Of a stretch of DNA of 64,000 nucleotides, positions 8,967 through 18,894 are shown piece by piece. The notes under the pieces were generated by a model. It was not told the DNA's origin. It did no database searches and was given only the letters and a program-made list of their open reading frames with translations. Every line of letters starts with the position of its first letter. Position 1 is the first letter of the stretch. The DNA is from Holophagales bacterium (GTDB taxonomy: Bacteria; Acidobacteriota; Thermoanaerobaculia; UBA5066). The position numbers and the translations under genes were made by a program. The stretch spans positions 124,001 to 188,000 of the forward strand of contig JADJZB010000029.1 of the NCBI GenBank assembly GCA_016719485.1. Reading direction: 5' to 3'.

Positions 8967-9608
8967 ATGGACCAGGAAGAGAAATCGGAAAGGAGCCGGG
9001 CGCAGATCCTCGAAGCGGCGCTCGACCTCTTCTCGCGACAGGGCTACCGCGGAACGAGCATCCGCGACATCTCGAGGGCGGCCGGCGTCTCCACCGGCAG
9101 CGTCTACCACCACTTCCACGAGAAGGAAGAGCTCTTCGACACGCTCCTGTCGGAGTACTGGACCGCCATCGAACGCCCCGACTTCCCCTTCAACCGGGCC
9201 CTCGCCTCCGGCGCGTTCCCCGACCGGCTGGAAGAGCTGGCCGAGGCGGCGGAGGAGAGCGTGAAGACGTGGCAGCGGCACATCGCGCTCATCTACGTCG
9301 ACGTCGTCGAGATGCAGGGGACCCACATCCAGCGCTTCTACTCCGGCATGGCGGACCGCTTCGCGGCGTTCCTCCACCGCGACCAGGCCCACGGCGGCCC
9401 CGCCGCGCGCCTCGCACCCGAGGTGGAGCCGCTCTCGGCGGTCATGCTCGCGAGCCGCATCTTCCTGCAGTACTACGCCGTCGAGCTTCTCTTCCGGGTC
9501 CCCGACCAGTTCGGCAAGCCCTCGAAGGCGGCCATCCACGACATCGCCGAGATCCTCCGGCGCGGGATGCTCCGCGAGGGCCGCGCCGCAGTCGTTCCGC
9601 CGCCCTGA
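8967..9608 (+). CDS. TetR/AcrR family transcriptional regulator
   Basis: This is a 213-residue repressor. The N-terminal helix-turn-helix is textbook TetR: RAQILEAALDLFSRQGYRGTSIRDI, then AAGVSTGSVYHHFHEKEELF (about 12-58). The C-terminal ligand domain is all-alpha and not recognisable to a subfamily. ATG 8967 is preferred over the in-frame GTG at 8946 because the promoter just upstream places transcription start near 8950. The gene is divergent from the transglycosylase gene and precedes the desulfhydrase-like gene by 78 bp. Its target is unknown. The perfect palindrome before the TonB receptor at 22731-22748 is of TetR type and is one possible target in this window. Confidence 0.88.
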   Translation: MDQEEKSERSRAQILEAALDLFSRQGYRGTSIRDISRAAGVSTGSVYHHFHEKEELFDTLLSEYWTAIERPDFPFNRALASGAFPDRLEELAEAAEESVKTWQRHIALIYVDVVEMQGTHIQRFYSGMADRFAAFLHRDQAHGGPAARLAPEVEPLSAVMLASRIFLQYYAVELLFRVPDQFGKPSKAAIHDIAEILRRGMLREGRAAVVPPP

Positions 9609-9686
9609 AGGCGCAGTTTCAGCCCGCCAGCGCCGGCCGTGCCGCAAGGCGGCGAGGACGAGATCCCCGGAAGGAGAAGGCAGGCG

Positions 9687-10721
9687 ATGAACTCCATAGG
9701 CGCGGTTCTCGACGCGGTCGAGCGGGTCCCGCTCGCGGTCCTTCCCACGCCGCTGCAGGAGGCCCCCCGCCTCGCGGCGCACCTCGGCCTCAGGCGGCTC
9801 CTCGTCAAGCGAGACGACGCGACCGGCCTCGCCATGGGAGGGAACAAGGCGCGGAAGCTCGAATACGACCTCGCCCCCGCCCTCTCCGCGGGCTGCGACG
9901 TCGTCGTCACGGTCGGCGGCACGCAGTCGAACCACGCCGCCATGACGGCGGCCGCGGCACGCCGGCTCGGGCTCGACGTGAAGCTCGTCCTCGGCGGGCC
10001 GGACATCGCGCGGCGAAAGGGCAATCTCCTCCTCGACGCCGTCTACGGGGCCGAGGTCCGCTACCTCGTCGACGACGACGACAACGACTCCCTCGCCGCG
10101 GCGATGGACGCGTGGGTCGCCGAGCTTCGCGCCGGGGGACGACGGCCCTTTGCGGTTCCCCTGGGCGGAAGCACGGCCGCGGGCGCCCTCGGGTACGTCC
10201 GGGCGATGCGCGAGCTCGCGGCCCAGGTCGGCCCCGGGAAGGTCCAGCTCGTGACGGCCGTCGGGTCGTGCGGGACGTTCGCCGGCCTCTGCCTCGGCGC
10301 CCGCCTCTTCCTCCCGGGCGCGCGGGTCGTCGGGATCAGCGTCTCGCGCAGCGCCTCCCAGATCGTCGAGCGAAGCGCGGAGCTCGTCGCCGGGAGCGCG
10401 CGCCTCCTCGGCCTCGAACCGCCGCTTTTCGCGCCGGACCTCGAGTGCCACGACGCCTTCCGCGGCGACTACGGCGTCGCAACCGCGGCCGGCCGCGAGG
10501 CGATCCTGACCTCCGCCCGGCTCGAGGGCCTCCTCCTCGACCCCGTCTATACCGGCAAGGCGATGGCGGGCCTCTTCGGCCTCGCCCGCGCCGGCCTCCT
10601 CGACCCCGGCGTCCCGGTCGTCTTCCTCCACACGGGTGGCCTGCCGATCCTCTTCGCGTTCGAGGACGCGTTCGACGACGCGGCCCCGTTCACGAGGGTC
10701 AGGACCGGGAGCGCCCGATGA
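9687..10721 (+). CDS. PLP-dependent D-cysteine desulfhydrase / ACC deaminase family
   Basis: This is a 344-residue fold-type II PLP enzyme. The family signature KRDDATGLAMGGNKARKLEY holds the PLP lysine in GGNK. VTVGGTQSNHAAMTAAAA and the glycine-rich TAVGSCGTFAGL are cofactor-binding stretches. FLHTGGLPILFAFED is the usual C-terminus of D-cysteine desulfhydrases. The likely reaction is D-cysteine to pyruvate, sulfide and ammonia; ACC deaminase or a D-amino acid lyase of the same family cannot be excluded. The ATG at 9687 follows AAGGAGAAGG and matches the family N-terminus; an in-frame ATG further upstream lacks both. The stop overlaps the next gene by 4 bp (ATGA). Confidence 0.88.
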   Translation: MNSIGAVLDAVERVPLAVLPTPLQEAPRLAAHLGLRRLLVKRDDATGLAMGGNKARKLEYDLAPALSAGCDVVVTVGGTQSNHAAMTAAAARRLGLDVKLVLGGPDIARRKGNLLLDAVYGAEVRYLVDDDDNDSLAAAMDAWVAELRAGGRRPFAVPLGGSTAAGALGYVRAMRELAAQVGPGKVQLVTAVGSCGTFAGLCLGARLFLPGARVVGISVSRSASQIVERSAELVAGSARLLGLEPPLFAPDLECHDAFRGDYGVATAAGREAILTSARLEGLLLDPVYTGKAMAGLFGLARAGLLDPGVPVVFLHTGGLPILFAFEDAFDDAAPFTRVRTGSAR

Positions 10722-12334
10722 GGCCTCGCCTCTCTCTCACCGCCGTTTCAGCCGCTGAATCGCTCGCCGTCCTCGCGCTCCTCGCGGCTCTCACGGCCTC
10801 TGCGCTCGTCGCACAAGTCCCGTCTGACGGGAACGTCGCGGCTCTCGTCGCCTCTCTCGCCGACCCCGACGGCTCCGTCCGGGAGCGCTCCGCGGCCGCG
10901 CTCGGGAATGCCGGCGCCGCGGCGGTCGAACCTCTCGCCTCGGCCCTCGCCGACCCGGACCCGTTCGTCGCCGGCGCTGCCGCCGACGCCCTCGCCCGCG
11001 TCGGGGCTGCGAGTGTTCCCGCGCTCGTCCGCGCGCTCGGCGACGGGCGAGAGAAGGTCCGCGAAGGGGCGGCCATCGCCCTCGGGAAGCTCGGGGAGAC
11101 GTCGCGGGACGCCGTGCCGGCCCTCGTCCGGGCCCTCGCCGACCCGAAGGAGAACGTCCGCTGGACGGCGTCGAACGCGCTCGGCGCCGTCGGCCCGGGG
11201 GCCTCGGCCGCCCTCCCGACCCTCCGTGAAGCGCTCGCCGACCGGGACGAGGACGTCCGCCGCGGCGCCGCGCTCGCGCTTGCGCGCATCGACCCGGAGG
11301 GCTGGCTCCGCGCCCCCTCGTGGGAGTCGACGGTCGCGACGATCGAGCGGCTCGTCCCTCTCCTGATGCGCGAGCTCCACGTCCCCGGTGTCTCCATCGC
11401 GCTCGTGAAGGACCGGAGGGTCGGCTGGACGAAGGCCTGGGGAGTGACGGACGCGAAGGCCGGGACGCCCGTCACGCCCGAGACGCTCTTCGAGGCGGCG
11501 TCGATGACGAAGCCGCTCCTGGCCTGGGCCGTCCTGAAGCTCGTGGAGGAGGGAAAGATCGACCTCGACCGGCCTCTCGCGGACGTCGTCGCGCCGCCGC
11601 CGGTCCCGGCCCAGGAAGAGTTTCGGAGGATCACGCCCCGGATGGTCCTCTCCCACACGAGCGGACTGCCGAACTGGCGGAAGGGGGGAGAGGAGCGGGA
11701 CGGGCCGCTGCCCGTGCTCTTCGAGCCCGGCTCGCGCTTCGGCTACTCCGGCGAGGGGATCTACCAGCTGCAGCGCGTGGTCGAGAAAGTGACGGGCACG
11801 CCCCTCGAGGAGCACGCCCGCCGGACGCTCTTCGTCCCGCTCGGGATGGGGCGGACGTCGTTCGCCTGGACCCCGGCCCTCGACACCGGGCTCGCGACCG
11901 GCCACGGGGCCGACGGGATTCCGCTCGAGAGGGCGCGCTACCGCCACGCGAACGCGGCCTACTCGCTCGTGACGACGGCGCCCGACTACGCGCGGTTCCT
12001 CGCCGCCATCCTCGACCCGGAAAGCGCGGCGCCCTACGGGCCCGCGCGCGTCCTCATCGCCGAGATGCTCCGCCACCAGGTTCGCGCCGACGCGCGGGAC
12101 CCGATCGAGCGGCCCGGGAGAGCGCGCGGCGGCGCCGTCCACTGGGGCCTCGGGTGGGGCCTGAACGAGACGCCGGGCGGCCAGATCGTCCACCACAGCG
12201 GCGCGAACAGCACCGGCTTCCGCTGCTACAGCCAGCTCTCCCCTTCGCGCGGCACGGGCATCGTGATCCTGACGAACGGTCTCGGCGGCGGAGAGCTCTG
12301 GACCCGCCTCGTCAGCACGATCGGGGACCTCTGA
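10718..12334 (+). CDS. Exported serine hydrolase (class C beta-lactamase fold) with N-terminal HEAT repeats
   Basis: This is a 538-residue two-part protein. A hydrophobic N-terminus (about 14-32) is followed by five HEAT/PBS-lyase-like repeats (about 38-195; LADPDGSVRERSAAALG, LADPKENVRWTASNALG). A beta-lactamase/esterase domain (about 205-530) has the nucleophile motif S262-M-T-K265, LSHTSGLPNW, the FGYSGEG tyrosine motif and a late HSGANSTG motif. The family includes penicillin-binding esterases, D-aminopeptidases and lipolytic EstB-type enzymes, so the substrate is open. Its ATG lies within the stop of the desulfhydrase gene, so the two are translationally coupled. The HEAT part may hold a partner protein; no function is proven. 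Confidence 0.85.
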   Translation: MRPRLSLTAVSAAESLAVLALLAALTASALVAQVPSDGNVAALVASLADPDGSVRERSAAALGNAGAAAVEPLASALADPDPFVAGAAADALARVGAASVPALVRALGDGREKVREGAAIALGKLGETSRDAVPALVRALADPKENVRWTASNALGAVGPGASAALPTLREALADRDEDVRRGAALALARIDPEGWLRAPSWESTVATIERLVPLLMRELHVPGVSIALVKDRRVGWTKAWGVTDAKAGTPVTPETLFEAASMTKPLLAWAVLKLVEEGKIDLDRPLADVVAPPPVPAQEEFRRITPRMVLSHTSGLPNWRKGGEERDGPLPVLFEPGSRFGYSGEGIYQLQRVVEKVTGTPLEEHARRTLFVPLGMGRTSFAWTPALDTGLATGHGADGIPLERARYRHANAAYSLVTTAPDYARFLAAILDPESAAPYGPARVLIAEMLRHQVRADARDPIERPGRARGGAVHWGLGWGLNETPGGQIVHHSGANSTGFRCYSQLSPSRGTGIVILTNGLGGGELWTRLVSTIGDL

Positions 12335-12350
12335 GGACGACCACCCTCAG
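12331..12350. terminator. Hairpin between two convergent genes
   Basis: CTGAGG (12331-12336) and CCTCAG (12345-12350) form a perfect 6-bp stem with an 8-base loop. The left arm includes the TGA stop of the serine hydrolase gene. No T-run follows on either strand, so termination strength is uncertain. Confidence 0.35.
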
Positions 12351-12370
12351 AACCGGATCGACTTCGCGAT

Positions 12371-13228
12371 TCAGAACGACGTCGACTTCGTCTCCAGGAA
12401 TCTCCGCAGGACGCAGAAGAAGGCGTCGGGCCGCTCGAGGTAGACGACGTGGCCCGAACCCTCGATCGGCTCCCAGCGCGCGTCCCGGAAGACCGAGAGG
12501 AGCTTCTTCTGCACCCACGGAGGGATCGTCCGGTCCTCGGCGCCGGGGACGACGAGGACCGGGCCCGGAAACGCCGCGTAGCCGGCGAGGTTCCCGTCGA
12601 GCGCCTCGAAGAACGGGTCCTGCGCGAGCGTGAGCCGGATGAGCGCGTGCGTCTGGTCCTTGTACCGGTCGTGGAAGCGCGCCCGCAGGACCGGGAGGTT
12701 CGCCTTCATGGCGGCGACGAACGCCTCGCCGAAGATCTTCTCGTACATGTAGTGCGTGTAGAGCTCGAAGACCTCGGGGCCGCCGCGGTAGAAGCGGAGG
12801 GAGATCTCCTGGTACATCGAGAAGAGCTCCTCGTGCGAGAGGAGGATCCCCGAGAGGGTCAGCGTGTGAAGGCGTTCCGGGTGGAGGCGCGCCACCTCCG
12901 CCGCGACGAAGCCCCCGTACGAGACGCCGACGGCGTGGACCCTCTCGATTTCCAGGACGTCGAGGATCTTCGGCAGGTAGCCCGCGAACGCCGGGATCGA
13001 GTACGGCTCGTCGGGCGCGGAGGACTGCCCCTGCCCGAGGTAGTCGTAGAGAACGACGTCGTAGCTTTCGAGGAGACGAGGCAGGACCCCGAACCACGCC
13101 CGCGTGTGCATCGCGAGGCCGTTCAGGAGACAGACCGCCTCCTTGTCCCCCTTCCCGACGTACTCCCAGCGGATCCGGTGATCGCCTTCCTGCAGAAACC
13201 CTTCACGGTCAGGCGCAAGATCGCCCAT
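12371..13228 (-). CDS. Alpha/beta hydrolase
   Basis: This is a 285-residue soluble alpha/beta hydrolase. The nucleophile elbow is GVSYGG (S103), the early oxyanion region is LLNGLAMHTRAW, a middle acid lies in VVPGAEDRTIPP, and the catalytic histidine is in GSGHVVYLE. The lid region (about 130-190) is long and rich in Tyr and Phe, as in enzymes that act on hydrophobic esters or on C-C bonds of ring-cleavage products. The ATG has a GGGGAGGAG ribosome binding site. It is the last gene of the seven-gene minus-strand acyl-CoA cluster, 58 bp after the thiolase. Similar folds serve as MhpC/HsaD hydrolases and as thioesterases; the substrate is unknown. Confidence 0.85.
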   Translation of the reverse strand: MGDLAPDREGFLQEGDHRIRWEYVGKGDKEAVCLLNGLAMHTRAWFGVLPRLLESYDVVLYDYLGQGQSSAPDEPYSIPAFAGYLPKILDVLEIERVHAVGVSYGGFVAAEVARLHPERLHTLTLSGILLSHEELFSMYQEISLRFYRGGPEVFELYTHYMYEKIFGEAFVAAMKANLPVLRARFHDRYKDQTHALIRLTLAQDPFFEALDGNLAGYAAFPGPVLVVPGAEDRTIPPWVQKKLLSVFRDARWEPIEGSGHVVYLERPDAFFCVLRRFLETKSTSF

Positions 13229-13286
13229 CAGAAGCTCTCCTCCCCGTCGAACGCCGCAACCAGGCGGTGCCAGGCCGTGGACGGCC

Positions 13287-14492
13287 TCAGCCCGCGGGCG
13301 TGAGGACCGTCGCGACCGTCGCGCAGACCGGCCCGCCGATATTGAACGTTGCGGCGGCTCTGGCGTCGGGGACCTGGAGCGCCTTCGGGACCTTCCCGAG
13401 GAGCTGCCACGCGCACCAGCCGATCATGGCGATCCCCGTCGCTCCGATCGGGTGTCCCTTCGCGATGAGGCCGCCCGACGTGTTGATGCCGCAGTCCCCG
13501 TCGACCCGCGCCTTCCCCTCCCGCCAGTAGCGGGCGCCCTTTCCCGTCTCCGCCTTGCCGATCACCTCGGCGCCGATCGCGCCCATGACGCTGAAGCAGT
13601 CGTGCACCTCCGCGACGTTCACGTCGCTGGACGAAAGGCCCGCCCGCCTGTAGGCCGCCGCCATCGCGGCCAGCGCCGCCTTCGGCCGCAGGACGTCGCG
13701 CCCTTCCTTCTTGAGCGGGTCCGTCGCCTGGCCCCAGCCGGCGAGCCGCACGCAGTCGGCCTTCGCGACGCCGAGGCGGGCGAGCCCCTCTTCCGTCGCG
13801 AGGAGCATCCCGGCCCAGCCGTCGGAGATCTGCGAGCAGTCGTACGTCTTCAGCGGCAGGCCCTCGACGACGTAGCGGTTGATCCCCTCGATCTTCATGG
13901 CCGCCTCGAGGGTCACCTGGTTCTTCTGCATCTGCGCGAACGGGTTCTCCCGCGCGTTCTCGTACTCGGCGACGGCGATCGCCGCGAGGTCCTCCTCGGT
14001 CGCGCCCCACTCGTCCATGTAGGCCTTCATGACCTCGGCGAAGAGGTGCGGGAAGACGAAGGTCTTCCCGGGGCGCTCGTCGGGGTGCGAGTAGAGGCCG
14101 AGGACCTTTCCGATGAGCTTGCCGTCCATCTTCCCCTCGGCGTCGCGCATCTTCTCGAAGCCGACGGCGAGACCGACGTCCCCTTCCCCGAGCATCAGCT
14201 TGCTGGCGACGGCCAGGATCGCCTGGCCACCCGTCGCGCAGGCGTTCTCGACGCTTTCGATCGGCTTGGCGTCGAGTCCCGGCGTCATGGCGAGAAGGCC
14301 CGAGAGGAGACCCTGTTCGTTGAGAGTCAGGTTGCAGACGGCGCCGACCGTGGCGACGTCGACCGCCGCGCATTCGGCTTTCACCGAGGCGCACGTCTCC
14401 TCGGCGGCCGTCCGGAGAATCTCCGGCACCGTCATCCCGAGGAGCTTTCCGAATTTCGACTGCTGGTAGGCGGCGATGTAGATCGGCTTCAC
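13287..14492 (-). CDS. Thiolase family protein (acetyl-CoA acetyltransferase / SCP2-thiolase type)
   Basis: This is a 401-residue thiolase. The N-terminal nucleophile is C85 in SVENACATGGQAI. The C-terminal half has VHDCFSVMGAIGAEVIG and GGLIAKGHPIGATG, the histidine motif that activates the acyl-CoA. Length and motifs fit the SCP2/lipid-transfer thiolase branch, which often cleaves bulky beta-ketoacyl-CoAs, rather than PhaA. The start is GTG at 14492 with GGAGGAAG just upstream, and it overlaps the stop of the preceding hydrolase gene by 4 bp (GTGA). In this cluster it would cleave or form a C-C bond on the acyl-CoA made by the adjacent ligase. Direction and substrate are inference. Confidence 0.9.
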   Translation of the reverse strand: MKPIYIAAYQQSKFGKLLGMTVPEILRTAAEETCASVKAECAAVDVATVGAVCNLTLNEQGLLSGLLAMTPGLDAKPIESVENACATGGQAILAVASKLMLGEGDVGLAVGFEKMRDAEGKMDGKLIGKVLGLYSHPDERPGKTFVFPHLFAEVMKAYMDEWGATEEDLAAIAVAEYENARENPFAQMQKNQVTLEAAMKIEGINRYVVEGLPLKTYDCSQISDGWAGMLLATEEGLARLGVAKADCVRLAGWGQATDPLKKEGRDVLRPKAALAAMAAAYRRAGLSSSDVNVAEVHDCFSVMGAIGAEVIGKAETGKGARYWREGKARVDGDCGINTSGGLIAKGHPIGATGIAMIGWCAWQLLGKVPKALQVPDARAAATFNIGGPVCATVATVLTPAG

Positions 14493-15334
14493 GAGCTTCC
14501 TCCGTCCCGCTCGGTGCGTTGCTCCGGAGTCTCGCCCGCGAGCGGATGACGGGCGAGGAAGGCGAGGAGGAGGTCGATTGTCTCTCGCGGCTTCTCGACG
14601 ACGAGGGCGTGGCCGCTTCCGGGGACGACGGCCAGCTCGCCTCGCGAGAGCCCGGCGGCGAGGGCTTCTCCGCCGGCGCGCGGCATCGCCCGGTCGCCCT
14701 CGGCCAGGAGGACGAGGACCGGACAGGTGATCCGCGGAACGAGAGGGGCGACGTCGAGCCCCTCGAGCGCGCCGAGGAGGCACGCGAGGCCCTCGAACCA
14801 CGCGTCCGGGAGATGCGTCACGAGGGCGCGGCGCGAGGCGAGCTCCCGGGCGTGCGCGGCCGCCCACTCCTCGGAGAAGGCGAAGGCCGAGATGAGGTCG
14901 TAGACCTTCTCGCGCGGGCCGCCGGCGAGCGACTCGCGGCAGGCGACGGCCATCTCGCGGGCCTCGGCCCACATCTCGCCCGAAACGTGATCGGCGACGG
15001 TCATCGCGACGAGCGACGCCACCCGCTCCGGGGCCGCGGCCGCGAGGTGCAGGCCCGCGAAGGCGCCGTAGCTCGTCCCGGCGACGTGGCACCTGCCGAC
15101 GCCGAGGTGGTCGAGGAGGCGGAGGAGGTCCTCGACGTGGCCGGGAAAACCCGAAAGGGACACGCCGGGAGAGCGGAGCTGGCCGCGGAAATCGCAGCGG
15201 ACGACCCTGTGACGCTCCGCCAGCGGCGGGACGAACTCGTCCCACGCCGAAAAGCTCATCATCCCGCCGTTCAGGAGCAGGAGCGGCTCGCCGAGGCCCT
15301 CCACCTGGTGGGCGAGGACGCCCGACCCGTTCAC
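14489..15334 (-). CDS. Alpha/beta hydrolase
   Basis: This is a 281-residue alpha/beta hydrolase with the nucleophile elbow AGTSYGA (S88), an oxyanion strand LLLLNGGMMSF, an acidic residue in VLLAEGDRAMP and the catalytic histidine in VPGSGHALVVEKP. The start is a GTG whose bases overlap the stop of the AMP-ligase gene (GTGA); the stop in turn overlaps the thiolase start. It is thus translationally coupled on both sides and must work with those enzymes. It could be a thioesterase, a lactonase or a C-C hydrolase acting on their product. It shares only the fold with the other two hydrolases of the cluster. Substrate unknown. Confidence 0.85.
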   Translation of the reverse strand: MNGSGVLAHQVEGLGEPLLLLNGGMMSFSAWDEFVPPLAERHRVVRCDFRGQLRSPGVSLSGFPGHVEDLLRLLDHLGVGRCHVAGTSYGAFAGLHLAAAAPERVASLVAMTVADHVSGEMWAEAREMAVACRESLAGGPREKVYDLISAFAFSEEWAAAHARELASRRALVTHLPDAWFEGLACLLGALEGLDVAPLVPRITCPVLVLLAEGDRAMPRAGGEALAAGLSRGELAVVPGSGHALVVEKPRETIDLLLAFLARHPLAGETPEQRTERDGGSS

Positions 15335-16872
15335 AAGGCCCCTCGTCCCGCGAGGAACCGGTCCCTCAGCTCGGCCTTGACGACCTTGCCATACGCCGTC
15401 CTGGGGAGGACGTCGACGAAGACGACCTCCCTCGGGAGCTTGTAGCGCGCGAGGCGCGCCTCGGCGAACGCGAGGAGGTCGGGTTTCGAAAGCGCGGCAC
15501 CCGGTCGCGTCACGACGAACGCGACGCCGACCTCCCCCCAGGTCGGGTCGGGAACGCCGACGACGGCCGCGTCCTGGACGGCCGGGTGGAGAAGGAGCTC
15601 TCCCTCGATCTCGGCCGGGTAGACGTTCACGCCGCCCGAGATGAGCATGTCCTTCCGCCGTCCCGCGATCGTGAAGAACCCGTCCCCATCTCGGCGCGCG
15701 AGGTCGCCGGTGTGGAAAAACCCGTCGTCGTCGAGCGCGGCGGCCGTGGCGGTGCGGTTGTTCCAGTAGCCCTTCGAGACGTGCGGTCCGCGCAGGCAGA
15801 GCTCGCCCACCTCTCCCGACGGCACCTCGCGTCCCGCGTCGTCGACGAGCCGGGCGTCGGTCATCATGAGCGGCCGCCCGATCGAGCCCTTCTTCGCGAC
15901 CGACTCCTCGACGGACATCGCGAAGCAGTTCACGCCGACCTCGGTGAGGCCGTAGCCCTGCTTGAAGACGATGCCCCGCTTCTGGTACGCGTCGATCAGG
16001 TAGAGCGGGAGCGGCGCGCCGCCGCTGATGAGCCAGCGGATCGAGGAGAGGTCGGCGCCTTCGAAGGACGGGTGCTCGAGGAGCAGCTTCCAGATCGTCG
16101 GGACGCCGAGGACCACCGTGCAGCGTTCCGCCGCGACCGTCGCCCAGATCTCGGCCGGCTCGAACCCGGCGTGGAGGACGACCGTTCCGCCCGCAGTGAG
16201 GATCGGAACCAGGAACGCCCCGAGTCCGCCCGCGTGGTAGAGCGGCGTGAAGAGGGGGCTGACGTCGTTCTCCGTCAGGCCCCAGCAGACCGCGGTGTTC
16301 CAGCCGTTCCACGCCGTCATCCGGTGCGGCACCATGACGCCCTTGGGCTTGCCGGTCGTCCCGCTCGTGTAGAGAAGGGCGTGGAGATCCTCGCCGTCGC
16401 AGCGCGTCCTCTCGAAGGGCGCCTCGGAAAGGACGGCGAGCTCGGCGGCCCACGAGAGGTCGCCCGCCGCGGCGGGGGCGTCGAGGGCGACCCGGCGCGG
16501 GATATCCGCCTCGACACGGAGCGCGGCAACGGTCTCGGCGAACTCACCTCCGTAGACGAGGGCCGAAAGGCCCGCATCCTTCGCGATGAACGCCAGCTCG
16601 TGCGGGGTCAGCCGCGTTCCGAGAGGAACGAGGACGATGCCCGTCTTTGCCGCCGCGAAGAAGAGGTCGACGTACGCGACGCGATTGTGCGCGAGGAGAC
16701 CGACGCGGTCTCCCTTCGCGATGCCGAGCCGGTCGCTGAGGAGCGCGGCCGCCCTCTCCGCCCGGCGATTCAGCTCCCCGTACGTGAAGCGCTCCCCGGT
16801 CGGGACGAAGACCAGCGCCGTCTTCCCGGGCGAGAGTCGGGAACGCTCCCCGAGGACGTCGGCATGGATCAC
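15331..16872 (-). CDS. AMP-dependent acyl-CoA synthetase/ligase
   Basis: This is a 513-residue adenylate-forming enzyme. The P-loop signature is LLYTSGTTGKPKGVMVPH, followed by GYGLTEVGVNCF, the hinge and ATP motif FFHTGDLARRDGDGFFTIAGRRKDM split by a short turn, and the C-terminal catalytic lysine region PRTAYGKVVKAEL. It activates a carboxylic acid to its CoA thioester through an acyl-AMP. The open frame extends upstream, but GTG at 16872 is chosen because it overlaps the stop of the preceding gene (GTGA), as at every junction here, and gives a normal N-terminus. The acid used, fatty, cyclic or aromatic, cannot be told from sequence. Confidence 0.9.
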   Translation of the reverse strand: MIHADVLGERSRLSPGKTALVFVPTGERFTYGELNRRAERAAALLSDRLGIAKGDRVGLLAHNRVAYVDLFFAAAKTGIVLVPLGTRLTPHELAFIAKDAGLSALVYGGEFAETVAALRVEADIPRRVALDAPAAAGDLSWAAELAVLSEAPFERTRCDGEDLHALLYTSGTTGKPKGVMVPHRMTAWNGWNTAVCWGLTENDVSPLFTPLYHAGGLGAFLVPILTAGGTVVLHAGFEPAEIWATVAAERCTVVLGVPTIWKLLLEHPSFEGADLSSIRWLISGGAPLPLYLIDAYQKRGIVFKQGYGLTEVGVNCFAMSVEESVAKKGSIGRPLMMTDARLVDDAGREVPSGEVGELCLRGPHVSKGYWNNRTATAAALDDDGFFHTGDLARRDGDGFFTIAGRRKDMLISGGVNVYPAEIEGELLLHPAVQDAAVVGVPDPTWGEVGVAFVVTRPGAALSKPDLLAFAEARLARYKLPREVVFVDVLPRTAYGKVVKAELRDRFLAGRGAL

Positions 16873-17861
16873 GGAACGGTCTCCGGCACGGGCGTCGCAG
16901 GACCCGTCGCCAGCGTTCTCTGCGGCTCCACGCCCGTGGCCGCCGCATCCGGGACAGGCCCGGCGAGCAGCTTCGAAAGAGCCTCGGCGAAGGCCGCCGG
17001 GCACTCCTGCTGCGGGACGTGGCCGCAGCGCGGCAGCGCGGTCAGCCGGACGCGGGTCAGCTCCGCGCGCATCCGCTCCGCGTAGGAGAGCGGCATCATC
17101 CGGTCCGAGGCGCCCCAGAGTATGTCGACCGGAATGGTCAGCTCGCCGAGGCGCCCCTCGAGGACGAACTTCTCCATGCCGTCGCTCGCGGCGGCCAGCC
17201 GGGCGATCGGCCCCTTCGCGGCCTCGCGCACCACGTCGTCGAGGACGAAGTCGGGAACGCGAATCGAGCCGGGGTCACGCAGCGCATCGACCGTCTCTCG
17301 CGCTTCGGCCCGGTCCTTCGGCTGGAGCGTCAGCCCTTCGGCGACGTGCTTCAGCGGGCCGCCATTGACGAGGACGATCCGCTCGACGCGTTCCGGGTGC
17401 TCCTTCGCCCAGAGGCAGGCGAGCCAGGCGCCGAGCGAGTTGCCGACGATCGTCACCCGCTCCGTCGGTGCCGCCTCGTCGAGGACCGCCGAGAGACCCG
17501 AAAGGAGCGTTTCGACCGGCAGCGGCCCCTTCCCGGGCGCGCTGTCGCCGTGGCCCGCGAGGTCGGGAATGACGAGCGTCCGCCCCGTCAGGAGCTTCGG
17601 CGCGACGATCGACCAGCCCGCGGCCTGGTCGCCCGCGCCGTGGAGGAGGACGAGGACCGGACCGCTTCCGCCCTTGAAGACGGTCTGCGGGCCGACCGGC
17701 GAGGCGATCGCCGACTTCGAAAGCCCCGCCGAGAGGAGCGCCCGCCTTCCGGACGCCGCGTACATGGCCAGCGGCCTCATCCGGGCTATGAGGAAGACGA
17801 CGATTCCCGCCAGCACGAGGAAGAGGACCGCGGCGAGGAGGATCTTCACGGGTCGAGTCAT
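16869..17861 (-). CDS. Membrane-anchored alpha/beta hydrolase
   Basis: This is a 330-residue hydrolase with one N-terminal membrane helix (about 7-27) and an alpha/beta hydrolase domain. The elements are VLVLLHGAGDQAAGW, the elbow VGNSLGA (S142), an acid in ILWGASDRMMP and the histidine in LPRCGHVPQQE. The anchor distinguishes it from the other two hydrolases of the cluster. It would place the enzyme at the inner membrane, where a hydrophobic substrate arriving through the TonB receptor route might be met first. GGAG lies 6 bases before the ATG. It precedes the AMP-ligase with a 4-bp overlap, so a plausible role is to release the free acid that the ligase then activates; this is inference. 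Confidence 0.85.
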   Translation of the reverse strand: MTRPVKILLAAVLFLVLAGIVVFLIARMRPLAMYAASGRRALLSAGLSKSAIASPVGPQTVFKGGSGPVLVLLHGAGDQAAGWSIVAPKLLTGRTLVIPDLAGHGDSAPGKGPLPVETLLSGLSAVLDEAAPTERVTIVGNSLGAWLACLWAKEHPERVERIVLVNGGPLKHVAEGLTLQPKDRAEARETVDALRDPGSIRVPDFVLDDVVREAAKGPIARLAAASDGMEKFVLEGRLGELTIPVDILWGASDRMMPLSYAERMRAELTRVRLTALPRCGHVPQQECPAAFAEALSKLLAGPVPDAAATGVEPQRTLATGPATPVPETVP

Positions 17862-17890
17862 GCGTATCTCCGAGCCGCGGTCGGCGGGCT

Positions 17891-18883
<993 letters not shown>

Positions 18884-18894
18884 CGTCCCTCCTC

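Noticed and set aside
8522..10717. In-frame extension upstream of the HEAT/hydrolase gene
   Set aside because: It reads through the transglycosylase, TetR and desulfhydrase genes in a wrong frame. The ATG at 10718 begins a hydrophobic N-terminus and overlaps the preceding stop.
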